Translations under genes and position numbers: made by a program | Part shown: positions 1 to 11,413 of the stretch, one piece after another | Layout: every line of letters starts with the position of its first letter | Numbering within the stretch: the stretch's first letter is position 1 | Notes under the pieces: model-generated | What the model saw: the letters and a program-made list of their open reading frames with translations, nothing else | Database searches by the model: none | Told to the model about the DNA's origin: nothing | Source: Trichoderma breve | Lineage: Eukaryota; Ascomycota; Sordariomycetes; Hypocreales; Hypocreaceae | Direction of reading: 5' to 3' | DNA length: 64,000 nt | NCBI RefSeq assembly: GCF_028502605.1 | Contig: NC_079233.1 | Coordinates: forward strand, 372,001-436,000

Positions 1-201
1 CAGAAGAAGAAGAAGACCAAGGAGCCGACTCATCAAATCGCTAAACAAGCAGCCCCAGCGCTTGAAACGATTGAGGACTCTGAGGATATTTATTATATTC
101 TCGACGATGATGATATTTCTTATGATTTTGAGGATGTCGGAGGCTATTGCATGGAACGGGATTGGTTCATTAACTTTGGCGCCGACATTGCTTATTATTA
201 A
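1..201 (+). CDS. 3' end of unknown protein, acidic C-terminal tail (partial)
   Basis: Reading frame 1 is open from the first base of the window to a TAA at 199-201, so this is the last 66 codons of a gene whose body lies upstream. The fragment starts with a lysine-rich stretch (QKKKKTKE) and turns strongly acidic (IEDSEDIYYILDDDD), ending in an aromatic tail (GADIAYY). No domain is recognisable. The compositional bias and the clean stop support a real C-terminus. The reading frame could also be a terminal exon. The function is unknown. Confidence 0.45.
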   Translation, partial: QKKKKTKEPTHQIAKQAAPALETIEDSEDIYYILDDDDISYDFEDVGGYCMERDWFINFGADIAYY

Positions 202-1387
202 TGATCTATCATCCACCTTCAGGTAGCTTAATCTCCAAAGCTCACACAATCTGTATCAATTTAGTTGGACGTACAATCATATGCGATACCATAACATTCA
301 AAAACTGGTGCTATTAATAGTCTGTCAAGTGCGGGACATGAAGCGGAGGAAACATCGAGACAGGTAGCAAACACATCCAACTTCTCCCGCTGTTACACCA
401 GTGCTTCGCCTCATTATTGGCTAGGCGTTTTTCTGGTTGGGTGCCGTTATCCCGTTAAATCAGCCTCGTATCAGGCATTTCTAATGACGCGTTCTTTTGC
501 TTTCGAGCATAAACGAGATAGATTGGAATGTCATTGGCGTGATAATGATAAGGATAACCGTAGTCTGCTTTTCAATGTGAGGCGAGCGCCGATGTCTTGC
601 CTCTGCATGTGGATTGACATGTCCGAATAGCGGGGGAAGATTCCCCGATCAACAGAGAGCATGTCTAGTTTGATCAATTCTTATTAGCACCTGGCATCTC
701 TAATCTCTAAACAGGCCATATTTCATTGGAGAGGCCTGATTTGGAACGGTCTCATGACCTGTCATCTAGGTTGAGACTTATCGTCATTCTAGAATGATTT
801 TGCGGGCTTGTTTCCGTGCAACGCTACATGTGAAGCTAGACGCACTTGTCCGATCTAAATCAGCACTCAATTCCTTCATAGAGAGGAGCGTTTAAGTTTA
901 ATCTCATCTTTAATAAGCCAAATAAATGGCAAACGCCAGGATTATTTCAGCCGGGTACCGATCCCGGCGCCAATCCCGATTACGATTACAGACAGCGGTC
1001 ATGGCATGTATGAAAGTCGACCCATCTTGCGCCAGAAGATGTAAACGACATCAATTGTCGAACTGAAACGAGATGGGCTGTGTAAAGGATATTTGAACAG
1101 TTTAACCGGGCATCTCGGAAACTTCCTGATTTCTCATCAGAGTGCTCAGCTGAGCCATGCATATCGAATCCGTACCTGCACTCGCAGACCCAGTTGATGA
1201 TGACAAGCGGGTATAGGTGCCTTTTCAAGTTTAGCCGTCTTTCGCCTTACATTTATCATCACATTCGCGTTGGAAAACCGGGGGTGAATAAATTGCCGTC
1301 CTTCTCGCAGCCTCGCGTGCGGTATGATCCCTCTCATGTCGATTCATCGCGCGCAACGCTAGAAGAGAATTGGAGCATTGAGCAAAG
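202..1387. other. Intergenic region, 1.2 kb
   Basis: This is the 3' flank of the partial gene and the promoter of the DUF1399 gene. Short overlapping ORFs at 986-1391 on both strands have no coding character. No repeat or RNA gene was seen. Confidence 0.5.
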
Positions 1388-4310
1388 ATGAAGACCGCCC
1401 CGCTGTCGCCAGAGCCGCAGGCTTCTGGTGGCGATTACATGTATTCTGACTTACCTCCTGTTTATCTTGCGAGTACTTCGATAACTCCTGAGTCCTCCAA
1501 GGGCGCGAATGGCGAGACCCCTAACATTTCGAATGGCGAGATTCCTCATATTACGAATGGCGAGACACCAAAGGGTACGAATGGCGACGATGTCGGCGAG
1601 GCGTCAGAAGACATCAATGCCGCTTTTACGAATTTGTCATTTGAGAAGATCACATTTGACCATAAGAATGTCAGATCTGGTATTTCGGAGGATGCTTGTC
1701 TCGCTCACCTCAAGCTCCTCCATGCTATCCAAGCTATGAAGGATGACATTGGCTACACTGACGGACTGTGGAATCTCTGGAATAGTCGTGGTAAATGGGC
1801 ATTGGATGACTACCGCGTTGATGCTGATTGGCCCATGATTCGTGCGCTCGAAAAGACCAATTCCGCAACTGTACTACTGGCCGGCCAAGCTAGAATTCGC
1901 GAGAAGAGATGGGCGTTGTTTGTTGCTCGTGCAGTTGAGCGATATGAAGATTGGTGGTATTCTCTTGCAGAAACTGACATGTTGACTGAAAAGGACATGG
2001 CAACACCTGATGACCCCAAGTACAGAACGTTTACAAACCGCGGTGGATTGAGATGGAAGGAGAGCATGCTACCACCTTTAGGTGAGAAACACAGAATTAC
2101 AATGAGTTTTACAATTAGTTGGGCTAATCTCTTCTGTTCTCTTTTATGGCAGATGTGTTGATGGTCCTTCATACGCACATGCTCAATCCTCGAGCTTTCC
2201 TTGAAGATTCAATACGACACGGGATGGGCTCGTTTTGGCCTGCGGGTATGCCATGGGAATTAATACATAAAGCCATCGACACAGACTTCAATTATAATGT
2301 ATCCCACCAAGCGAAGATCAATTGGGTTGCTAAAACTGGTCATCGCTGGCGAAATCAGGATGACGACATGGAGAAGATACTCAAGTGTCCCTTCTGCCCA
2401 AGCAAGAATGAGATTCCGTGGACGACATGCGGAATGAAGGAAGATGTGAAAGATATCGAGTAAGCCAAACACAGCCTTTGCCATGCCGCCTATGAAAACA
2501 CGCATTAACATTTCTCAGGTTTACTGGACTGATCGGTCATGGCTACGGTGATGGCAACTTTAACCACAGGTGTCCTAATTGCCAAAATGAAAACTATAAA
2601 GAGCTTCTATCAGTGACAAAATTCGTTTCCGACGCTTCCGCTCTTCTAGTTCAAAATGTGCCGATGCCAGGCACCATTCTTGATCCAGGCAGTGGCCGTC
2701 CTGAGGTTGTGCCTGAAGGAACCAAGGGCGAGAGATATTATAGGACATTCCCCAACCGCATGATTAAACGAGAGTTACGAAGCAAAATCGCCGAGCTGAT
2801 CAAACCGCCATCTCAGACACCCATCATCAAAAAGTCCAAGAGCAAGGCTAAGAAAGACAAGATAAAGAAAAAGGATAAGAACAAAGAAGAAGAAGAAAAC
2901 AAGGCCCCCGAGCGATTAAATATAAAGGCAGTGAGAGATATGATTCAACACATTCTGGTGAGCCCCAAAAAGATTCGAAACATAGATTCAGAAACAGGTT
3001 TGTTTGCCCGCTATCAAATACACACTTGGGCTGGTATATGCATCCGCAAAATGATGAGCCGATACTGGCAGAACTTTTCTCCATTCGGTCTTGATCTTTG
3101 CGCCGCTGTTATGCGCCAGGGCGTCTTTGTCGAAAAGATGGTCAAGATAGACTGGCTTCATAGCCCGACTGCGCGGGATACTATGAAGCGGCTCCTTGTC
3201 AAATACGACCGCTTCTTGCAGATTATGAAGAAGCATCCTGGAAAAGTTGTCGTGCCGACGCTGGATATCGATCTGGCTTGGCATACGCATCAGCTTATCC
3301 CTTCACACTATTACTACTATACAGTTTCGACGACTGGGAAATTCATCGACCACGACGACAAAATTGACGAGGACAAGCTCAGCAGATGCTTTGAATGGAC
3401 AACAAAGACTTACCAAGATATGTTTGATGCTGTGTACAGCGAGTGCACCTGCTGGTATTGTGAAAGTAAGTCGGCCCATCCATCCGCTCCAAGACGAAAG
3501 ACATGCCAAGCTAATACTTTGATCTCCACGGTAGCAATTCGTTCCTCGCAAATATCGGCTGTGGGCAGACTTTTTGGTATCTCGTCCAATGCGAGATTAT
3601 CAGAGTCCTTTCGCAAGTCTGAGACGGCGGAAACGTGTCCACCAGAGAAATCCGCCCATATATCTTACCATAATTCCGTAAAGACGATCGAAACGGCAGA
3701 TCGAAGGAGAGTTACCGCACGAGCGCGTACTCGACAGCGCCAATGGCTAGATCAAGAGTACCAAAAGGCGGCAAAGAGAGCAGAGAGGAAGGGTCAGAAA
3801 TTCCCTGCCAAAGAAGACTACTTTACTCTTTGGGGTGCTCAATACACTAGTGAGTCTCTTACCGCCGATTATCTCAAATCTACAGGTGTTCGACTATTGC
3901 ATGGAAACTGACCCATGTATCAGTGTATGGGCCGTATCCTTTCCCGCCATGGTTTGCTCCTGGGATGTACTATGGATGGGATCCATCTACAATTCACAAC
4001 GGCCAAGGAGCGTGGGCGAACTGTGCTGCCGCGGCTTGCGGGAATGGAGGCATAGCGGCTGGCGCCTGTGGTGGTGCTGGAGGATGTAATAATGGCAACG
4101 GAGGGGTATGTACCAATCGGAAGGATACATGTTTGCAGTTCTAACCATCTCTTAGATATGCGGATCTAGCGGTGCTGGGGTTACTGCTGGTGGTGCTGGT
4201 GGTGCTGGTGCTGGTGGAGGAGGATGTGGAGGAGGAGCCGGCTGTGGTAAGTTTCTGTGATCACTTGTTGGAATATATGATGCTAATGATGATATTTAGG
4301 TGGTAGTTAG
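1388..4310 (+). CDS. Glycine-rich domain-containing protein (DUF1399/GRDP family)
   Basis: Seven exons are inferred: 1388-2081, 2153-2459, 2519-3465, 3535-3849, 3924-4105, 4156-4246 and 4300-4310, giving 848 aa. The DUF1399 signature is visible twice. The first copy is LMVLHTHMLNPRAFLED near residue 235, at the start of exon 2. The second is PTLDIDLAWHTHQLIP, followed by a tyrosine cluster, in exon 3. The C-terminus has the family's MYGPYPFPPWF stretch and then a Gly/Ala/Cys-rich tail built from GAGG- and GACGG-like units. The N-terminus carries a short degenerate repeat (NGETP, NGEIP). A lysine-rich low-complexity segment (KSKSKAKKDK) lies mid-protein. The 69-nt intron at 3466-3534 is phase-preserving and could be read through, but its splice sites are good. 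No signal peptide is seen. The biochemical role of the family in fungi is not established. Confidence 0.85.
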
Positions 4311-4785
4311 TGGGAGAAACTCCCATTCCTTCTTTCACTCTGCGCTCGTCGTACTTGTATCATGGCTGTATTAATGAGAGTATACATACATAGTAGAGAT
4401 TGTATCAAATAATAGGCTGCGGAAACATTTGCGAAATAAACCTTCAACTTGCTCTTCTAAAGTTTACGCAAATAAAGCTTGCGTGGAACTCTTTTGCATA
4501 TTTCCAGTACGAACCTCAAACGTAGCTTCAGCGTAAAGTATGAATCACCTCGATTCTTTGAACACCCAAATCCTCCCACTTGGCTCGCAGTAAATTCCAG
4601 GGATCCGCTAATAAGTAAGCGTGACGCGACGATTTCAGCCACATTGAACACGGTGCTAAATACGAACCGGAGCTTTTCAAGGGAGGCTTAGACCCCCTGT
4701 ACAGGCACCATGCCACGTTCGCCATTTTCCTCACGGTCGCTCGTGGAAATTGTAGTATCAACAGCTCACAACGGCAAGCATCATC
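4311..4785. other. Intergenic region, 475 bp
   Basis: This stretch lies between the DUF1399 gene and the GT90 gene on the same strand. Small ORFs on both strands overlap each other and look random. No element was recognised. Confidence 0.5.
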
Positions 4786-7404
4786 ATGTGGCTTCCCAGG
4801 GCCGACGATGCTGGGCCCAGTGCTGGATACGCTGGGGCAGCTCTGCTATTTGCTACGCTGGTTCAATGGCTGTCCTCCCAAGACTCTGAACTTGACACAG
4901 AGATCTTGTGCTGGGCTTTCCTGCCGGTCTTGATCAAGTCCCTGAGCCAGCCACAGCCTAAATCGCTGTTGAGACCAGTAGTCTCCGGCAAGGCTAGGGG
5001 GGCATCGTCATCGCCATACTCATTGTGGATTGTAGCCGTGAGCGCTGCTATTTATTCACTTTTCAAGTCGGAGATTGGATTAATCCAATTTTTGGTAAGA
5101 AGAGCACAATTTTACAAAGAATGACTGAGCTCGTGCTAATAATTGATGACAGCCTGCACTGACTCCTCTGCTCTTGGCGGTTCAAAATTACCTTGGATCC
5201 GCCTCAAGGCCTGCTGGCTTATTTTCCCCTTTGGTGAGCAGCAACTGGGGTGCCATTCTGGCTGCTTCTTTTGGTGTTCTCACATTCTCGAATTGGAGTA
5301 TTTGGGCATTCTTATTCTCTATAATTCCAAGCACGTTTCTCTTCATTTTTTATACTGCTTTGTTGCCAAGAAATAGGACATCTACAATTTTCCCGTCCAT
5401 CAACCTTGAGAATAACATTCGGCCACTTTCTGTACGCATTGCTGTTCTTCTGTTATTTATATCAGGCGTGGACATTGTCTTTTTTGGATTAAATTCAACC
5501 GGCATCATCAGAACCTTTTTCCTGGCTTTTATCAAGGCCTTGTCCTGGTTTTTTGTTATCCAAGTGGTAGGTTTTCCCGTGGACATGCAATGAGTCAAAC
5601 TTTTGGGTCATTAACTATTGCTCAGGCTCGAGATGCTTCTTGGATTGTTGCTCCTCTGATCACCACATTTAGTATCTCTTTCACTACTAATCCAACAAAT
5701 GAATCATCGGACTTTCAGGCTGTGGCCTACACTTTAGTTTCCGTCATCACTCTCGGCCAACTAGTCGCTCTGTTACCGAAACAAGCAAAATTCAGGCTTG
5801 TGTTATGGCTGTTTGGCCTCGCATCAATTATACCCCTTTTATCCAACCTCTGGATGATTCGCGATGCGCAGCAATCGGCGAAAATATTTGGCCCTGAGCG
5901 AGAGCACCCCGTCGAGAGCCTTGTACGCGGCGGCAAGGCCAGCTTTAAGAGTCTTATCAAGACCCAGTCCAAGTCTTACAAGGAGGCTGTCGAACAATAC
6001 CAGCTCCGATACGATGCTGAACCGCCGCCAGGTTTCGAAGCTTGGTATAAGTTTGCAGTTGACAATGAATCCCCTATAATCGACGATTTTGACGCAATCC
6101 ATCATGCCGTGTCACCATTTTGGAAACTCAGCGGGAAAACAGTGACTGAGACTATGAGCCAGATTCACTTCGCGCAAAACAGTGAAATGTGGTTCTGCAG
6201 TTTCAACGGTGAATCTGCCATCTCGGACTGTGCGCATGCTTATCGAGTTTTCGATAGACATCTCAAGGTTCTGCTCGATACGCTGTTCCAAGGACTAAAT
6301 GGCGCTCTTCCCGACGTCAAGTTTCTGGTGAATCATTTTGATGAGCCGCGGGTATTAATACCGACGTGGGGAGCAGAAGAGGCCCGTAACCATCCGCAGT
6401 TTAACATCACCAGCATGTCCCATCAACCTATTTGGGGCGAGATCACAAAATTTTGTGCGTCCAAGGATAAAAGCAAGAAAGCAAAGACACAGTCTTCGTC
6501 GCAAGCGTTTGATCTACCGTTTGTCATAGATCAATCCTCTGCCATGGATCTCTGTGAACACCCAGAGTATCGCAATATGCACGGCCTCTTCATGAGCCCC
6601 GTGTCCTTTTCGCTTGTCGAGGGGTTTGTCCCCGCTCTCTCGACCGGCTCGCCTTCGACAATGGGCGACATTTTACTCCCGAGTCCTGCATACATTGAGG
6701 GAGAGTTTATATATGACGACTCAAAAGAGGTCGGCTGGGATGAAAAGCGTAATAACCTCTACTGGGCTGGATCCACGACTGGCGGGTTTGCCACAGATGC
6801 AAACTGGGTAAATTACCAGAGGCAACGATTTGTGAAGCTGGCACAAAACATTGAGCGACGAGAATTTTACTATTTGCGAGAGATTGGCGGTGTAATCCAG
6901 CGCGTTGCGTCAACGTTTCTGAACGGTCGACTCTTTGACGTCGCCTTTACCAGGATATTCCAGTGCGACAGGAAATATTGCAGAGATCAGAAGAGGTTCT
7001 TCAAGGTCGGTGGCTGGGCAGACAAGGACAAAGCACTCAAGTCACGTCTAGTCTTTGATCTAGATGGAAATGGTATTAGTGGTCGCTATTACAAGCTGCT
7101 CGCATCAAAGTCGGCACCGATGAAGCAAACGCTGCTCAGAGAATGGCACGATGATCGTCTCGTTCCCTGGGTTCATTACATCCCAGTTAGCCAAAGCTTG
7201 GAAGAGCTCCCCGAGTTGGTGTTTTATTTGACATCAACCGAGGCTGGACAAAACAGGGCAAAAGAAATTGCAGAGCAAGGTCGAGATTGGTTCTTTAAGG
7301 CGCTGAGGGAAAAAGACATGGCAGTGTACATGTATCGTCTATTATTGGAGTTGGCGAGGCTACAGGACCCGAGCAGAGAGGCAGGATTTCCTGCAACCCA
7401 CTAG
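4786..7404 (+). CDS. Integral membrane glycosyltransferase family 90 protein (CAP10-like)
   Basis: Three exons are inferred: 4786-5094, 5153-5566 and 5626-7404, all joined in phase 0, giving 833 aa. The first third is hydrophobic, with about eight predicted membrane spans (for example WAFLFSIIPSTFLFIFYTALL). The C-terminal half is a GT90/CAP10 lipopolysaccharide-modifying domain. Recognisable family blocks include GLFMSPVSFSLVEGFVPALS, an NNLYWAGSTTGG block and GGWADKDKALKSRLVFDLDG followed by GRYYKLLASKSAPMKQT. GT90 enzymes include the fungal beta-1,2-xylosyltransferase Cxt1 and CAP64-type capsule proteins. A Golgi or ER glycosyltransferase acting on surface polysaccharide or glycolipid is the likely role, but donor and acceptor cannot be read from sequence. 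Start is the first in-frame ATG before the hydrophobic region. Confidence 0.88.
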
Positions 7405-7711
7405 TTAATACGAGTTATACGGAATGTCAAGAAACGATACGTTGCATGCACGCCAGGGATGGATGAATCATTTTGATTGGAGACAACAGCAAAAGTTCAG
7501 TTCACTAAATTAACCTAATTGTTGAATAGCCAAAGTTACAGAATTATTACCAATTCATGAATCCTACAGACAAGGATGTCGCCGTGACTCATTGCGATCA
7601 ACTCATTGTAGTTGCTTGACTCCTCTCTGATAAATCACAATTTTGCATGCACTGCATACGAGTACACTCACCAACACCTTCATTCCTACGAATACGCAAT
7701 GATTGTCAGAA
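7405..7711. other. Intergenic region, 307 bp
   Basis: This is the short spacer between the GT90 gene and the DUF3626 gene. It is AT-rich and presumably holds the GT90 3' UTR and the DUF3626 promoter. Nothing specific was seen. Confidence 0.45.
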
Positions 7712-8836
7712 ATGGCATCTTCACAAAAAGTCATGCCGGCGCTGCATCCTTCTCAGGCAGCTGCCATCGCCAACATCAAAGCCCAGGCAGCAACGCTTCA
7801 GCCAGAGGCTCTCCAAACCATATCTCACATTTTTCGCATGTCCAACATCCCAATAGCGAAACTAGAGGATATCCGAAAGACAATAATTCAACATGCCCGC
7901 GTTGCGTTGCATTTTCACCCTGATCGCCCGTCTCGTAGTGGGCGCACTGTCGTTGAATCTCTCCTCAGGGATGGCACATACCGGAATCAATTCGAAACTG
8001 GCATCTCCAACGGCCTTGTTGCAACTCAGCTGGGCGGTGCACGAGACGAATGGGAGCGAAACCTTTTCAGCGGTGCTTATCATGACACTGGCAATTCAGA
8101 CACTGTGTCGAATGCCTTCGATCCGACACTAAGACCAAAGTACGGTGCTTTGGACTTGATGCGTAATTCTGACGGGCCTGCTCCGCGATTCGGGTCTTGC
8201 TATTTCTTGCTTCGACCAGAAGTGTCATCTCGGTCTACTTTTACCTTTGGTGGTTCTCAAGCAATCCCAAAAGAAAGAGGCACGGTGGATGAGTTCGATG
8301 CGATATTGGCCGCTCTATTGAAAGAATGTTTTCTACGAGATACAGCTCTGGGTGTAGAAAATGTACGACCAAAAAGGATGGTGGAGTATATCGACGCATT
8401 GAGCAAATCACCTCTCGTAAAAGGCATTTACAAAAGACCGCCAAGCCGTAACCTAGATCACTTGATCGAGGCGCAGATTCACGGCGATGTTCTTCTTTCA
8501 CGAGATGTCGAAGCCCTGGTTGTCGATCCGTCGTTTTTCACGCGGGGCGGCACTGGGCTCCTTCTCCTGGCTCTGGGCGAAACATATAGATTCCCAGTCT
8601 TTGTACATCACGGATTTCAGCTGTCTTCAGGGAGCGTTCCTAGTGACTTCAGAGGGCCAACGATGCCGCCCTTGGCGGCTCAAATTGCGCTTAATGGCAT
8701 CGTGGATGTACAGATTATTGGCGAGGCAGTAAAAGATTGGGTTGCTTGCGCTGATTTGCTGGGAGATAGAGGAGATTTAGCCCAAGGGTTACAAGAGTTA
8801 AAGCTGTTATGGCATGTTTTAGTTCGGTACGGATAG
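7712..8836 (+). CDS. DUF3626 domain protein
   Basis: This is a single-exon gene of 374 aa. The first ATG in frame is at 7712 (MASSQKV). The open frame extends three codons further upstream only through a non-ATG codon. The domain spans most of the protein. The recognisable core includes a HFHPDR motif near residue 73, then LRDGTYRNQFETGISNG, GGARDEWE, RPKYGALDLM and RFGSCYF, matching DUF3626 as I know it from bacteria and fungi. The conserved His/Asp/Arg residues suggest an enzymatic or nucleotide-binding site, but no function is established. No signal peptide or membrane span is seen. The family is patchily distributed in fungi, so horizontal acquisition is conceivable but not demonstrated here. 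Confidence 0.75.
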   Translation: MASSQKVMPALHPSQAAAIANIKAQAATLQPEALQTISHIFRMSNIPIAKLEDIRKTIIQHARVALHFHPDRPSRSGRTVVESLLRDGTYRNQFETGISNGLVATQLGGARDEWERNLFSGAYHDTGNSDTVSNAFDPTLRPKYGALDLMRNSDGPAPRFGSCYFLLRPEVSSRSTFTFGGSQAIPKERGTVDEFDAILAALLKECFLRDTALGVENVRPKRMVEYIDALSKSPLVKGIYKRPPSRNLDHLIEAQIHGDVLLSRDVEALVVDPSFFTRGGTGLLLLALGETYRFPVFVHHGFQLSSGSVPSDFRGPTMPPLAAQIALNGIVDVQIIGEAVKDWVACADLLGDRGDLAQGLQELKLLWHVLVRYG

Positions 8837-9621
8837 GAGGCTCGGATAGCTGAGCCGCTTCGAAAATGCTTTGTAAACAGGCTAATAGCTTTTTGGTTGA
8901 TTAGTATTCGGCACCGCGCTTGTGGATTACGAACTGATGCGGGTAGCTGTTCCGTATATTGTTTAATACGAGTACTGTGCTTCAACTCGAAATGTGGAGA
9001 GAGTTTCCAGAGGATGGACACGAACACGTAAGAAAAGGCACACGTTGGAGTAAAGAGCCTCGAGGCGTAACCCTCCTGGACCAAGTGCTTACTCTTCGCG
9101 TGTTCCTTACGCCTCTTCTTGGTCATTCTCCTGATTGATAAGAAGTTTATCTCGGGACCGCCCATTACACTGCTGACACCAAGAAAGGGCAGCAGTAACA
9201 AGTCCGCAATTATGAATCTGCCCGCGCGCTTAGTCGGCCTAATGACTCTAAGAGCCATTCAGTCTAGCCTCGGACTCGTCGGGGCGGGTCAAAGGAATCT
9301 GTTTGCCCCCCCGGTCGGATTTTTGCAAAGGATCCCACTGGAAAAAGTCCCAGGGGTTCGTCATTAAACTGTTTGACGTCGGAAGTCGGACAACGCGATG
9401 GAGGTAGTGCGAGTGCTATCTTATGTCGGAGCTGTTGAGGAGGGCGGAGTCTTTCGCGGAGTTTGGGCAGCTTAGGATTCTCTTCTTTTACTTTTTAATA
9501 TACTCCGTATCTTCTGCTGTAATTGTCCTTCCGAGCAACTGAGCCCGCCGTTTGTCTTCGAGTTGCTCTTTATACAGCGTGGCTTCGGGTTGGCGACAGC
9601 CCGTCAACAACCAACGCCACA
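8837..9621. other. Intergenic region, 785 bp
   Basis: This region contains the 3' flank of the DUF3626 gene and the promoter of the next gene. A minus-strand ORF overlapping it (8680-9258) looks like a shadow. A TACTCCGTA word is at 9501-9509. No RNA gene was recognised. Confidence 0.45.
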
Positions 9622-11220
9622 ATGGCTTCCTCTTCTGAGGCTTCTTCCCGCAGCGAAAATGGCTATCGCTATGATTCAATTTCCGATCCGAATGCGTCTT
9701 CACGAACCGAATCGCCCTCGTTGTCATCTCCAGCTCCTACAGCAAAGCAGCCGACGGTCCGACTCCTCGCCCCCGATCTCCAGCGCGGCCTTCTCATGGC
9801 CCTGATGGCCATGGATCATCTCGCTCTCGGTCTAAATACTTGGCAACATGGAACAAACATTGATGGGGAGATGGATGGTCTTATAGTGCGCCGCTGGAAC
9901 TTCACCACCGCCTATATCGTTCGCACATTGACCCATTTCTGTGCTCCGGGATTCACATTTCTTCTCGGAATGGGAGTTGTTCTCCTCTCTCAGTCGCGTA
10001 CTCGTATCGGTTGGTCGGCAGGCAGACTAATGCAATACTATGCCGTGAGAGGTCTTGTGTTGACCGCAGTGACTTGGATAATTGGACTTGTGGCATCAGG
10101 AGGCCAATTCTGGTTCATGAACGTCGTTTTATTCTCACTAGGAGTTGACTATGTTTTAGCGGGGATGTTGTGGCTGCTGATGGATCAAACTGAGAAGTGG
10201 CTCAGCGGGGTGTTGGAGAGAGGTCTTTTGATAATGGACAAGCGATCTGGAGCCGTGTATGTCCCCACGACTGATGATGATGAGGATGAAGAGGGAGGAG
10301 TTAGCCAGCCCTTGCTACTCGGACGAAGGCACGCTGCCAGAGAAAGCGAGAGAGCGGCAACGGCTTCATCACTCTCATGGCATATCCACAACATCTTCCT
10401 CGTTGTTCTCAGCGTCATTACCATTTGGTGGAATATCTGGCTATCCGAGGACCATGGCCGCTGCAGCCTTGACACAGAGGGATCAGACGGTTCCGTTTCA
10501 ACTCAATTCGTCCCTACGTCGAAGCATCCTTTTCTCGCCATCTGGTTCTGGTACGTCTCTACTGAGCACGTCATGTCGAATTTCCCCCCTATGGCATGGC
10601 TCTCCTTTGCCATTCTCGGACTTCTCTACGGCCGCATCATTTCTGCCCGGAAGTGGACAATCTCTGCTGTTGCCATCGGCCACGCATCTGCCGGGGTCAT
10701 CTTTGCTGCCATTTTCGTTCTCACCAGACTTCTGCGTGTAGGCAACCTCTCAGAGGATTGTTTGCATACACCCGCGCAAGATGCTCAGACTGCCAACGAA
10801 AACCCTTACCTTGCCTCAGCAGCATCCTTCTTCTACATCATCAAGTACCCCCCTGATGTTGCTTTTTGGGCCTTCACCATGGCTGGCAACCTATTTATGC
10901 TCGGAGCGTTCAGCTCCATCCCTGTGCACATTGCAAAGCGCTTCGGTATGCTTTTGAGCTTTGGTACATCGTCCCTGTTCTTCTATGTAGTCCATCTCAA
11001 CCTCGTCATGTCTCCTCTGGGCACGTTGCTCAAAAACCTTTTTGGCACTGAAACCGGTCACGGAGACCCTATGCATCCTGGAAACACCAAAGGCATCGCC
11101 AATCTCTTTGTTTATTTCATCTTCTGGTGTCTTTTGCTTCTCATTATGTGGCCAGCCTGTTTTTATTACAGTCGTTTCAAGAGCACAAGGCACGCGGATT
11201 CTTTGTGGAGATTCTTTTAA
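9622..11220 (+). CDS. Multi-pass membrane acyltransferase, HGSNAT/DUF1624-like
   Basis: This is a single exon of 532 aa. The ATG at 9622 (MASSSEAS) was chosen because the frame upstream of it is open without an ATG. After a Ser-rich cytosolic N-terminus comes the family block LLAPDLQRGLLMALMAMDH. It is followed by a chain of about ten hydrophobic helices, including FTFLLGMGVVLL, FWFMNVVLFSLGVDYVLAGM and LLLLIMWPACFYY. This pattern fits the heparan-alpha-glucosaminide N-acetyltransferase catalytic domain (DUF1624), which moves acetyl groups across a membrane. The conserved His in MAMDH is a candidate catalytic residue. An acidic loop (DDDEDEEGG) sits between helices. The substrate in fungi is unknown. 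Confidence 0.75.
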   Translation: MASSSEASSRSENGYRYDSISDPNASSRTESPSLSSPAPTAKQPTVRLLAPDLQRGLLMALMAMDHLALGLNTWQHGTNIDGEMDGLIVRRWNFTTAYIVRTLTHFCAPGFTFLLGMGVVLLSQSRTRIGWSAGRLMQYYAVRGLVLTAVTWIIGLVASGGQFWFMNVVLFSLGVDYVLAGMLWLLMDQTEKWLSGVLERGLLIMDKRSGAVYVPTTDDDEDEEGGVSQPLLLGRRHAARESERAATASSLSWHIHNIFLVVLSVITIWWNIWLSEDHGRCSLDTEGSDGSVSTQFVPTSKHPFLAIWFWYVSTEHVMSNFPPMAWLSFAILGLLYGRIISARKWTISAVAIGHASAGVIFAAIFVLTRLLRVGNLSEDCLHTPAQDAQTANENPYLASAASFFYIIKYPPDVAFWAFTMAGNLFMLGAFSSIPVHIAKRFGMLLSFGTSSLFFYVVHLNLVMSPLGTLLKNLFGTETGHGDPMHPGNTKGIANLFVYFIFWCLLLLIMWPACFYYSRFKSTRHADSLWRFF

Positions 11221-11413
11221 GAAATTGTTGTGGTTAAAAAGCGGGAAATAAATAGCATTAGTCTAATTGATATAGATGATGGATTCGTCAATCATAAACA
11301 AATATGTAGTAAAGCGTGTATCCTCAGCAAAAGACTGCGCCATATGTATGCATCCCACATTAGAAGTGAATATATATGGAGAGAATATGGATCATCAAAG
11401 TCGTCGTAAGTCG

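Noticed and set aside
8680..9258. 192-codon minus-strand ORF
   Set aside because: It overlaps the 3' end of the DUF3626 gene in antisense, has no domain, and its composition looks random.
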